11,525 nucleotides of DNA from Euperipatoides rowelli (Eukaryota; Onychophora; Udeonychophora; Euonychophora; Peripatopsidae): the NCBI GenBank assembly GCA_003024985.2, contig PXIH01S0007870.1; one strand, written 5' to 3'. This document shows, one piece after another, positions 1-6,977 of the stretch (its first letter is position 1; each line of letters opens with the position of its first letter). The notes below the pieces were generated by a model. That model did not search any database. It was not told the origin of the DNA and worked only from the letters and a program-made list of their open reading frames with translations. Position numbers and translations under genes: made by a program.

Positions 1-772
1 CTTATAAATAAATAATAGTAACTAAGGCATGGGATTTTCTGGAATAGCTAGAGAAAACATCAGCAGAGTGTTAAATAGTATTCTTGATAGAATGAGTTCT
101 AAGAGGATTGTGGGAGCCCCTTGAGGGCCTTAGTAGAGGCAGGCTAAAAAAAACATCATGTAGAGGAAACGCCAGTTAGAATAATTTAGCTTGGCATCTT
201 TAGTTATAAATTAGATCATATTATAGTGTTAATGTCCATTTGATTTTTATTAGTAGATTATATTTGTGTTAAGCTGGTGTTTAATTTTTAATCAGATTTC
301 TTCTCAGGTTTCCAATAAAGCCTAATGATGATGAGAATGATATAGTTTTCTTCATTATAGTGGCTCTATCATACTCAATACATGCTATAAGTATTTCCTC
401 ATCTTTTGAGCATTCATGTAAAAATCAAGTTGGATTTTATGACAGTTGAACTTTCAGAATATTTCTTCTTCAGCGAGCAAGATCAAAATCCCTAAATTCT
501 AACAATTTTTTTCAAAATTGAAAATCGAATTCATTTATATAAATTTTGGACATAAAGCTGGCTTATTTCCTACTTTGAGTCATAAGTTTCTTATCCTTTT
601 GGTGGTAGGAAAGCTTAAAGGTTCTAATGAAACTCTATCTCCTTCACATAGGTTGATATGCCACTGTTCATATTGCTGAGAAACAATTATTATTCAATCT
701 ATTTTTATTTGAAAATTCTTGTATGACAAAACTACCATTTCATTTACTAACTGAACTGTTCTTATTTTTCAG
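1..772. other. Non-coding stretch upstream of the FLVCR-like exon; ends in a splice acceptor
   Basis: AT-rich sequence in which I recognise no gene. Its last bases form a clear 3' splice site: a perfect TACTAAC branch-point consensus at 745-751, a T-rich tract, and CAG at 770-772 just before the transporter exon. At least the right end is therefore intron. Short open stretches (for example the plus-strand frame around 29-124) are too short and match nothing I know. Confidence 0.6.
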
Positions 773-914
773 TTTGGAGCAGCACTTGGCTGTTTGCTTC
801 CTCCAATAATAGTTCATGACTCAGATAACATTCCTAACATCACTACCCAATTGACTTATATGTCTTACGGTACAGCCGGTGCCACCATTTTATTTTTTTT
901 GCTCATTGTAGTTT
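773..914 (+). CDS. FLVCR-family MFS transporter, internal exon A
   Basis: This exon encodes 47 codons plus one base of a membrane transporter in the FLVCR family of the major facilitator superfamily; known members carry heme or choline-type substrates across membranes. The translation starts FGAALGCLLPPIIV, close to the family motif FG.A.GFLLPP.LV at a transmembrane helix, then a short polar loop (HDSDNIPNITTQ) and a second hydrophobic segment ending ILFFLLIVV. The exon is bounded by CAG at 770-772, with a TACTAAC branch point, and by a perfect GTAAGT donor at 915-920. The phase-1 donor joins the next exon in frame. The 5' exons, with the start codon and first helices, are not in the window. 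The call rests on motif and exon order and is strong at family level; the substrate cannot be decided. Confidence 0.85.
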
Positions 915-1155
915 GTAAGTATTAATTAATTATTTTATTATATTATTTATTTTCTATTTTCAGATGTTAATTAGATTTTTTTTTACTTTTTTATTTTTTT
1001 TTGTCTTGGATTGTAAATGAAAATAAAAAAACGATATAAAAATTAGATTTTGACATTTAAGTAAACATATACCTAGCATTGTGATACATTTACATTCTGT
1101 CCCTCTTTTATCTAGCTCAGTAAACTGAATATTACACTAAATCTTTTATATTTAG

Positions 1156-1311
1156 ATGCATTCAAATCTTTAGTTTTTCAGAGTGAACCATCAATACCAC
1201 CAAGTATTGCTAGATGTAAAGTTAAAAACTCAAGTGGCAAACCTAAAAATCTTATAAAATCTATTTCTGATGTGATTAACAGAGATATTGCATTACTATG
1301 CATTTCTTATG
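1156..1311 (+). CDS. FLVCR-family MFS transporter, internal exon B
   Basis: This exon follows exon A across a 241-bp intron (915-1155) ending in TTTAG. With the split codon it reads YAFKSLVFQSEPSIPPS, matching the family's cytoplasmic loop (..F+.+P..PPS.A). A lysine-rich loop follows, then the start of the next helix, INRDIALLCISYG, equivalent to the FVLL.ITYG segment of the family. It ends in a GTAAGT donor at 1312-1317, again in phase 1. The expected next exon (helix 7, with the motif FY..STLLNQ) was not found on the plus strand up to 11525. Either the following intron is very long, the gene has been broken, or the scaffold is misjoined. No in-frame stop or frameshift is present in either exon, so the visible part looks functional. 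Confidence 0.85.
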
Positions 1312-1317
1312 GTAAGT

Positions 1318-1937
1318 AATCAGCAAAATCTTCAATTTAGCAAAAAAAAATCCAATTAATACAACATTAAATGTATGATAGAAATCAACTTTATTTAATA
1401 GGATATCAGTGAGTTTGTGTCCATGCAGTCCTAAACATAATAGATTACCGTATATACAGATAAAAAATTGAATCACACTATAAAACTATGTAAAAAAATC
1501 ACACACATTTACAAATTGCTATATTAAACAGCACACACACACACACGCATACAATATACAGGTTGTTATCAATTTACAGATGTTTAATTTACACATTTTT
1601 GTAATAAAGCTAATTTAGAATTACCACCATTGTTCTATTCATGAAGTCCTTTGTTTAAAATAACAGTGTTTACAAATTAGAAATAATTGGATAGTCCATG
1701 TTATTTTAAGAACAGAACAAACTAGTTCATATAACTCGATCAACAACAATTATTGTCGTTGATAGAGGTATATGCACTAACTTCTTTTGTTCTTATGCAA
1801 ACATTATCATTGTGCAATAGGTTTTAATTAATTCTTTTTTTTTGTTTTATTTTTCAATTTAAATGGGGGAAAAAGCTATAATTATTTTTGAATGTAAGAA
1901 AGATAAATAAAAAAACTTAACGCATAACTTTGTTTTT
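1318..1937. other. Presumed intron or intergenic AT-rich DNA
   Basis: No gene is recognisable here. The short minus-strand ORF at 1276-1476 overlaps the transporter exon and has no coding character. A CA dinucleotide tract is listed separately. Confidence 0.5.
1532..1546. repeat. (CA)n microsatellite
   Basis: Seven and a half uninterrupted CA units, extended imperfectly on both sides (…ACACACATTT at 1500-1510 and CGCATACA after it). Confidence 0.9.
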
Positions 1938-1957
1938 ACTTTGATCTTAGCCAAAAG
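1938..1957 (-). other. 20-nt match to the 5' end of U2 snRNA
   Basis: On the minus strand these bases read CTTTTGGCTAAGATCAAAGT, matching the early part of U2 spliceosomal RNA as I remember it (…CUUUUGGCUAAGAUCAA…). Neither flank continues the match: the terminal AUCGCUUCUCGG and the branch-recognising GUAGUA are both absent. It is therefore at most a fragment of a retroposed U2 copy and not a functional snRNA gene. Coincidence is possible, because the segment contains a partly self-complementary GATCTT…AAGATC core. Confidence 0.25.
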
Positions 1958-1995
1958 ATCATAAAACATTCAATCCCAATTGGATGTTATAAAAC

Positions 1996-2292
1996 TTATG
2001 CCAAACCTGATGCACTATCCAATCGATCACATTTTATTTTCCATTTGAAGGTTGCCAGTATCATGTTGAAGATTGGGACAGTTTCATTTTCAGATTAATG
2101 GCATAGATCATTTTGAAGTATGGTCTTAGGTAAATGGTTGCCATCACTATTTTTGCTTGCATTAGCATCCATATGATTATTTTCTACTTTAAGATCTAGT
2201 GCAAGAAAGTCTTCTCCAATATCCGCTGATAGGGCTCTACCCAAAAGATACTTGCTTATCTTAAGGCGAGAAACATAAGATGGCTTACAAGA
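1996..2292 (-). pseudogene. Coding-like block of unknown identity, one internal stop
   Basis: The minus strand is open for about 65 codons from 2292, reaches a TAA at 2095-2097, and stays open in the same frame for 31 more codons to a TAA at 1996-1998. The translation has normal soluble-protein composition (for example SYVSRLKISKYLLGRALSAD, then DIGEDFLALDLKVENNHMD, then ENETVPIFNMILATFKW), unlike the Asn/Ile/Lys/stop pattern of random AT-rich DNA here. I do not recognise the family. It lies downstream, in the same orientation, of the Rad9-like remnant at 2411-2909 and could be its C-terminal tail or an unrelated retroposed fragment. No start codon context or splice sites are convincing, and the internal stop argues against a working exon. 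Confidence 0.35.
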
Positions 2293-2410
2293 ATTTTTTT
2301 TTTAAACTGCACTTTTACATAAGTTACAGTATAATTAAGTATGTTCTTACTACTTAATCATTTTGTAAATACCTATAACAATAGACTGGCTTTGCATCAA
2401 AAGAAATGTA

Positions 2411-2909
2411 TTATTTCATATTACTGAAAAATAAAAATAAAAATAAATCTTCTAAACTGTATTCTGGATTAAGTCTGAACACAAAAGTAATTGGAGTTGA
2501 TTCTAATACTAAATCCTCAGATAAATTCATTAATGGAGGCTTTAATTTTTTTACTTTTAGAAAAGTAGGGTGGTATAATTTCCATTGCATTTGCAATAGA
2601 GAGTTTATCGACAGTAATGATAAAAGGTTGATTCCTGAAATCATTCAAAACATAATGTACATTACAATCATTAATAAATTTAATCGTGTTAAACAAAGCT
2701 AAAGTAACACTGGAAGTCTTAATAGTTAAGTAATGTTGTTTGCTAACTAACATAATCCTTTAAGTTGTAAAATTAAATTTAGCTTTCTCAAAATAATTGT
2801 CAGTTGCACTCTAACAAATCCATTATTTACTGTACTGGTAAATATAAGTCGGTCTAGAACTTGAAAAATTAACAATGCCCAGTACCAATAGACTAATGTT
2901 TTTAACATC
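2411..2909 (-). pseudogene. Rad9-like checkpoint clamp protein fragment, decayed
   Basis: Rad9 is one subunit of the Rad9-Rad1-Hus1 ring that loads at damaged DNA in the nucleus. From 2909 the minus strand reads NISLLVLGIVNFSSS, then, after in-frame stops, SSVTLALFNTIKFINDCNV and NDFRNQPFIITV. That order resembles the second PCNA-like domain of Rad9: a helix ending in VNF.SS, then VTF.LKEF..IL.FA, then F...G.P..FTV. The frame shifts near 2520 into SEDLVLESTPITFVF. Three stops in one frame plus the shift mark it as a pseudogene or old retroposed copy. No N-terminal half is visible upstream. The identity comes from remembered family patterns and is tentative; the plus-strand ORF over the same bases is a shadow. 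Confidence 0.3.
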
Positions 2910-3079
2910 TTCAAATATTGTTCACTTTCTTTATGACTTTCTTGCAGCATTATTATTTTTTTTCTTAATAAACTTTAAGCAGCAAACTTGACAAATATAA
3001 AAAAAATTATGAGTGTAGTCTGCACTTGGCACAAGTTTTCTAAGTAAAACCTTTTCTACCATAACCTAAGCCAGTCAAC

Positions 3080-3181
3080 ATGGCAGCCACAGTGGACTCT
3101 TTGTTCAAGTCCTTTAGAAAATATCTTGATGGGCATATAGTCTCAGTCAGCACAAAGCTATTTCTCCACNTTAACCATTAA
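3080..3181 (+). CDS. Possible innexin N-terminal fragment, cut at an uncalled base
   Basis: A 33-codon ORF begins at an ATG in strong context (CAACATGGC) and reads MAATVDSLFKSFRKYLDGH, then a segment ending TKLFLH. Innexins, the gap-junction proteins of invertebrates, start with a short cytoplasmic helix of this type (…SLFK…) followed by .VF+LHY+.T and the first membrane helix. Here the match ends exactly at the n at 3170, right where LHYK would lead into the helix. Beyond the n the sequence is AT-rich and stops within three codons. Either this is a truncated fragment or contigs were joined here. The local base composition is less AT-rich than its surroundings, as expected of coding DNA. The family call is weak because only about 30 residues are available. 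Confidence 0.25.
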   Translation: MAATVDSLFKSFRKYLDGHIVSVSTKLFLHXNH

Positions 3182-3785
3182 ATTATTTGATGGTGGCTTA
3201 ACAATTTAATCTAATTATTGTTAATCCTGTTTATTTGTTTCTTTTATTTCAGAGTGCACTCCGTTTGACTGTAATTCCACAAGCAATCTCTTGTATCCTG
3301 TCGGCATTATCCAACTATGCATAAGTTACACCTGCTCAGCATACTGATATGACCAATCAAGTTTAATTCAAAGTATAGAACTTTTTATAATGGACAATTT
3401 ATGTAATTTAAATCAAGCTTATATAAATTTAATTTGATACACAATTTAAATCATATCAGCAATATTTAATATCAACTTATCTATTCACCTTATTAGGCTA
3501 TATATTAAGATTAAACATGAAACTTCAGGTAGTTTTAAGTTAGTTAAATAAACAAAAATGAGTTTAAGCAGCTAAGAAATTTGTTGTTGACAATGATTTC
3601 TGGGAGGCATGCTGATAAATTTCAAGGTAATTTTTGTTTTGCTGAAATATGCCTTAAACATATTCATATCCTGTCTAGTGTGCTGAACGGATGCATAGAT
3701 CTTTCATCCGTATTTCAACATAATTTTAAGACATTTAAAAATTAATTTTCTTTATCGAGTAACATTTCTTATAATTTTATTAACT
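3182..3785. other. AT-rich stretch with no recognised gene
   Basis: One splice-acceptor-like run (TTCTTTTATTTCAG, ending at 3252) precedes a 23-codon open stretch that I could not assign. A second acceptor-like run (GGAATATTTGCAG) ends near 3803. Nothing else is identifiable. Confidence 0.4.
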
Positions 3786-4151
3786 TTGCTGGAATATTTG
3801 CAGAGTTGTTCTAAAAGAAGAGAAAATTTGCATACCAACATTGAAATCCAGTCTGAAAGCAGCAGTTGCCAAAAAAGGTTTTCTGTAATTATTAAGTGTG
3901 ACTTTAAAGAATATCATATGCTTTGTATTCTTAATATAATAATAATGCAGTCACAAGCATTAAATAAAAAAGAAATTAATTATAGAGGTCTTGGCTATTA
4001 ATAACTTTACTCACTTTGCAAATTTAGTAACAGAAACTTCAAACGTTTTTACATTGATTAACAACAACTTTAAGCCTTTCATGTTGTGTATAAAACAATT
4101 AGTAGATATTCTGAGTACCTTAGGCATTTTAAATGATTTGGCAGAATTTAT
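3786..4151 (+). other. Open but unassigned plus-strand segments upstream of the ORF1 remnant
   Basis: Two overlapping plus-strand frames stay open here. One reads VVLKEEKICIPTLKSSLKAA from about 3804; the other runs from about 3991 to 4284 and contains NFTHFANLVTETSNVFTLIN and KQLVDILSTLGILNDLAEFI. They may be the decayed N-terminal part of the retroelement protein that follows, because the second frame leads into it with one frame change near 4200. I recognise no domain. Confidence 0.25.
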
Positions 4152-4957
4152 ATGTCTGACTTATCCACATACAATTATATCAAATTTAACACTCAAAAAG
4201 ATAAGCATGATTTTAATAATAATTTTAAAGAGATATATAATTTACATGTATTACTGGCTTGTTCTTTGCCATATTTGGTTATAATAGTACTGTGGCTGTC
4301 AGTTACAGGTTATCATGGTGATAGGCTAGTAGTGGATATTTTAAAGCCTTATGGCCAGGTGTTGTCAATAACCTATACCAAGAAGAATATAAATAAAACA
4401 GCTGAATACTTTACAACTTCGGTCTATTTAAAATTTGATATAAACAAGAATATTGATATTTTTGATATGGCCTTATGTTAGCTTGTCTGCCTACAATATT
4501 AGTGGACGGTTAAATATAGCCTCATGAAAAAAAATTCTGCTTTAGTTGTTTACAAGCACAACAAAATGATCATGAGATTAGAACATGTGTCAATAGTTGG
4601 TGACATTCCTGTGCTGCCTATTCTCCTCAAGGCACTATTGTAAACCACTTTTTTTCGGCCAAGTTGAAACATGCAGTGCTAAGGGCTTCTGGTGGTGAGG
4701 CATTGCAAGTGCTAAGGGCTTCTGGTGGTGAGGCAATGCAAGTGCAAAATGCAGTTTCTTCAAAACAAGTAAATAACTTACTATAAGTCAGCAATCCAAA
4801 GCAGTAATGGATTTATTGAAGAAAAATGGATGAAAGTACTTCACAAGTGATTGAAGATAAAGAAGAAAAATCACTGATTAATGCTAAGCAGGTTTTATTT
4901 ACCCCTTCTTCGTCATTATTGGGGGAAAGAAAAGAAAGAAAGTTTTTGCAATTATAA
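4152..4957 (+). pseudogene. Decayed Gag-like/ORF1 nucleic-acid-binding protein of a non-LTR retrotransposon
   Basis: ORF1 proteins of Jockey/I-type LINEs coat the element RNA and typically carry an RRM-like domain followed by zinc knuckles. Three parts fit. First, frame 4152-4481 contains VTGYHGDRLVVDILKPYGQV, then LSITYTKKN and TTSVYLKFD, an RRM-like beta-alpha-beta pattern. Second, after a frame change, codons from 4535 read FCFSCLQAQQNDHEIRTC, a stretched zinc knuckle (C-x2-C-x7-H-x4-C), and then a partial second knuckle interrupted by TGA at 4601-4603. Third, the same frame runs on through AYSPQGTIVNHFFSAK, an 11-residue tandem duplication, a TAA at 4784-4786 and two more stops, to MDESTSQVIEDKEEK and a final stop at 4955-4957. 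The frameshifts and stops show a dead copy. No plus-strand reverse transcriptase follows; the LINE RT remnant to the right is on the other strand. Confidence 0.55.
4676..4741 (+). repeat. 33-bp tandem duplication inside the ORF1 remnant
   Basis: Two adjacent 33-bp units, 4676-4708 and 4709-4741, differ at one base (T at 4703, A at 4736). Each encodes VLRASGGEA(L/M)Q, so the duplication adds exactly 11 codons without changing frame. Confidence 0.95.
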
Positions 4958-5268
4958 AATAATCAGGTATTGTAAGAGCAGGGGAGGGGTATAAAAAAAT
5001 AAAAAATTTCTAGTCAACATGAAAATAAAGAGGTATAACAGTTATGTTTACATTAAAAAAATTAATCTTAATATATTAAATTAATTTTAAACAAAATTAA
5101 AATTACTTATTATAAATCTTATCTTTAGGCCTTATTTACAAAAAGAGGAAAATAGGATTAGGAAAAAATTTAATCTTCAGAATTTGAACTTAATAACTTA
5201 AAAACAGTGAAACCTAGATTGCATAAAAGTGTTTCATATCTTAGTATTACACATAATAATGTGGCAAG
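4958..5268. other. AT-rich stretch with no gene
   Basis: Low-complexity A/T-rich DNA with a purine-rich patch around 4975-4990. The right part may be the 3' untranslated end of the minus-strand LINE remnant, because it lies just past that reading frame's stop. Nothing else is recognised. Confidence 0.4.
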
Positions 5269-5640
5269 TTAAAAAATCTCTAAAAAAAATTCATCATTTG
5301 TGACATAACACTTTGGTGGTAAAAACTTTTTGATTTCTTGTTTAAATTTCTCATCATCTTTGATATATTTTATATTATTTTGAATTTTATCGTATATTCT
5401 AGCTCCCTGTCCAAAAACAGTGTTATAGTTAACTAATTTAATCATTCTTTCCACATGTACATTATCCTTTGCTCTAGTAATATGGCTATGGAAATCAGAA
5501 TTTATTTTAAAATCAGCAATGTTTCTTCTTATAAAAAGTGAGCAGTGAAAGACAAACAAACATGTCAGTGTTGAAATTCCAAGTTTTCTGAATAAAGGAT
5601 TTAATGACTCCGAGCATGCACACCAGAAATTAATCTAATT
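5269..5640 (-). pseudogene. LINE reverse transcriptase, extreme C-terminal remnant
   Basis: Jockey-like non-LTR elements encode an endonuclease/reverse transcriptase whose C-terminal tail has a recognisable pattern after the RT domain. Here the minus strand reads RLISGVHARSH at about 5636-5604. After losing a base or two around the expected CKP, it shifts frame into PLFRKLGISTLTCLFVF, RRNIADFKINSDFHSHITRA and FGQGARIYDKIQNNIKYI, ending LPPKCYVTNDEFFLEIF and a stop at 5269. This matches the family order: SG.+.R.HC+PLF++LGI, then HxxxTR, then G.+++N.LP..IK, then F+..+K+FL. The catalytic RT core and endonuclease are missing; the match stops just before the T17 tract. It is a dead 5'-truncated copy, as is usual for LINEs. 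Confidence 0.75.
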
Positions 5641-5644
5641 GATC

Positions 5645-5661
5645 TTTTTTTTTTTTTTTTT
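5645..5661 (-). repeat. T17 tract, i.e. poly(A) on the minus strand
   Basis: Seventeen uninterrupted T on the plus strand. Read on the minus strand it is a poly(A) run beginning 16 nt after an AATAAA (5683-5678), like the 3' end of a polyadenylated, reverse-transcribed transcript. Confidence 0.85.
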
Positions 5662-5677
5662 GCAGTTTTTAAAGATC

Positions 5678-5683
5678 TTTATT
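5678..5683 (-). terminator. AATAAA polyadenylation signal upstream of the A17 run
   Basis: Minus-strand AATAAA followed by 16 nt and then A17, within the usual 10-30-nt window for cleavage and polyadenylation. Confidence 0.5.
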
Positions 5684-5754
5684 AAGTTTCCACCAAAACC
5701 ACCCAAAAAACAATACCTTAGGTTATAATTGATTGAACATTGTTTAATCTTAAN

Positions 5755-6231
5755 CTTGTAATCATTAAAAAATTTTTGTTATCATCTGGAGTGACAGACA
5801 AAGGCAGAGGGGCACAAGATAGTGCGTCAGCCACCTTATTTTCTTTTCCGGGCTGGTGCACTACCTCGTAATCTAAATTTTGGAGCCTAAGTCTCCATCA
5901 ACCTAATCGACCATGTGGACCTTTAATAGATTTTAACCAGCAAAGGGCATTATGGTCAGTCACTACAGTGAATTTCATTCCTTCAATGTATGGCCGGAAG
6001 TGTTCAATACCGAAAATCACCCCCAGACACTCCCTTTTCAGATGCAGAATACTTCTGTTCAGCTTCACTTAAAGCCTTGGGGGCATAAGCTACTATAGAG
6101 TTTTTATTTTTAATATTAGTGGGTTGAGCCAGAATCGCACTCAACCCGACACTACTAGCATCTGTAGTTACTATAAATGGCTTGGAGTAGTCTGGGTAAT
6201 TAAGAATTGGACTTTCGGTAAGTTTATTTTT
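5755..6231 (-). pseudogene. Ty3/gypsy RNase H domain, broken
   Basis: RNase H degrades the RNA strand of the RNA-DNA hybrid during reverse transcription. The frame opens at the deletion join with KLTESPILNYPDYSKPF, then IVTTDASSVGLSAILAQ (first catalytic Asp in TDAS), then VAYAPKALSEAEQKYSASEK. The usual SEKE is SEKG (GGA at 6033-6031), so the expected catalytic Glu is absent. A run of five C (6020-6024) then throws the frame by one. In the neighbouring frame the domain continues with FRPYIEGMKFTVVTDHNALC (second Asp in TDH) and WRLRLQNLDYEVVHQPGKEN. A TGA at 5900-5898 stands where Arg (CGA) is usual. Homology ends about the n at 5754. Three separate lesions make this domain inactive as written. 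Confidence 0.85.
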
Positions 6232-6232
6232 N

Positions 6233-6410
6233 AGGTTTATAGGCCTATTCTGTACAAGGTTTATGCGATGCAACTCAACCGTAGTCAGCCCTGGCTGGTT
6301 GCTAAAGAGATTTTGGAACTTATCTACCAACAATGAAATCTTTATTGGCATAACACAACTATTAGGTTTTGTCACAGTTTGTGGTGTTTCAGCTTCCTTA
6401 CTGTAAACAG
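6233..6410 (-). pseudogene. Pre-RT linker of Ty3/gypsy pol, fused to RNase H across a missing RT
   Basis: The minus-strand frame reads SKEAETPQTVTKPN, then LLVDKFQNLFSNQPGLTTVE and HRINLVQNRPIN. This is the stretch that precedes RT in Ty3/gypsy polyproteins (F..LF+..PG.T…H.I+…RPI), normally followed by about 200-250 residues of RT. Here RPIN is followed at once, in frame, by LKNKLTESPIL, the entry to RNase H, with the n at 6232 in the join codon (CTN, Leu whatever the base). The linker frame differs from the protease frame; they overlap at about 6372-6410, so a frame change is needed between them. Confidence 0.8.
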
Positions 6411-6977
6411 ATTCATATCACTTCGCCTAAAATCTGTCTGTGTCCTGTTATATGTCGGATCACTAGCTACTATTTTATTAAGTATATTACTAGGTTGTGC
6501 TTTAAAAATATTGTTATTAAAATATTTATCCCTATAAAAATAATATAGTGAAAAAGTTTTACCCTTGATTAATGGTGTAGATATCATTTTTTTGTTGTTA
6601 TCAACAATAAGTTTAAACTTTTGGATAAAATTCAAACCTAAAATTACATCATACTTAAAGTTTCTAATGTATATTAAAGTAATAACTTTTTCAATATCAG
6701 AAATTAAAATAGGAACTTGAAAAGTACAAACTGGCTCTAAAGTGGTGTCATTTGCTACCATTAAACCTTTTTTATTGTTTTCCCATACATGGTATGGTAA
6801 CTTTAATTTATAAAAATGACTTNCCAATTCATTTCCAACTATATTTATGTCAGAGCCATTGTCTAATAATGCTATCTTCCAAATGTTTCCAAGTTTAATT
6901 TTAATACTCTGTTTATTTTTCAATTTAAAAAGATAATTTTGATGCTGAGAAAATTTAGAGCTGGAGTCTGTACACAT
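6372..6977 (-). CDS. Retropepsin-type aspartic protease of the Ty3/gypsy element
   Basis: The 201-codon frame encodes the protease that cuts the Gag-Pol polyprotein. The active-site segment is WKIALLDNGSDINIV (D39-N40-G41-S42) where the family has DTGS/DTGA. Further on, YDVILGLNFIQKFKLIVD (about 110-126) is the conserved ILG..F flap-to-helix region. The catalytic Asp39 is kept but Thr40 is replaced by Asn (AAT, one base from ACT). Residue 52 is uncertain because of the n at 6823 (GNA). The first ATG (6977-6975) is probably not the true start: the frame is open upstream to the slippery site at 7022-7016, so the protein is best read as the -1 frameshift product of gag. The C-terminal 60 residues after the protease fold match nothing and run out of frame with the linker. 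Confidence 0.8.
   Translation of the reverse strand: MCTDSSSKFSQHQNYLFKLKNKQSIKIKLGNIWKIALLDNGSDINIVGNELXSHFYKLKLPYHVWENNKKGLMVANDTTLEPVCTFQVPILISDIEKVITLIYIRNFKYDVILGLNFIQKFKLIVDNNKKMISTPLIKGKTFSLYYFYRDKYFNNNIFKAQPSNILNKIVASDPTYNRTQTDFRRSDMNLFTVRKLKHHKL

Noticed and set aside
1276-1476. Minus-strand ORF of 66 codons
   Set aside because: Overlaps the well-supported FLVCR-like exon on the other strand and has no recognisable motif.
2406-2702. Plus-strand ORF of 98 codons
   Set aside because: It lies antisense to the minus-strand Rad9-like frame, which has the better residue pattern; it looks like a shadow.
3253-3330. Splice-acceptor-like run followed by an open stretch (ALRLTVIPQAISCIL) recalling a transporter permease
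   Set aside because: Only about 23 codons before a stop, no donor, and the resemblance is to bacterial permeases out of context; probably chance.
6124-6336. Plus-strand ORF across the RNase H and linker region
   Set aside because: Antisense shadow of the Ty3/gypsy pol frame.
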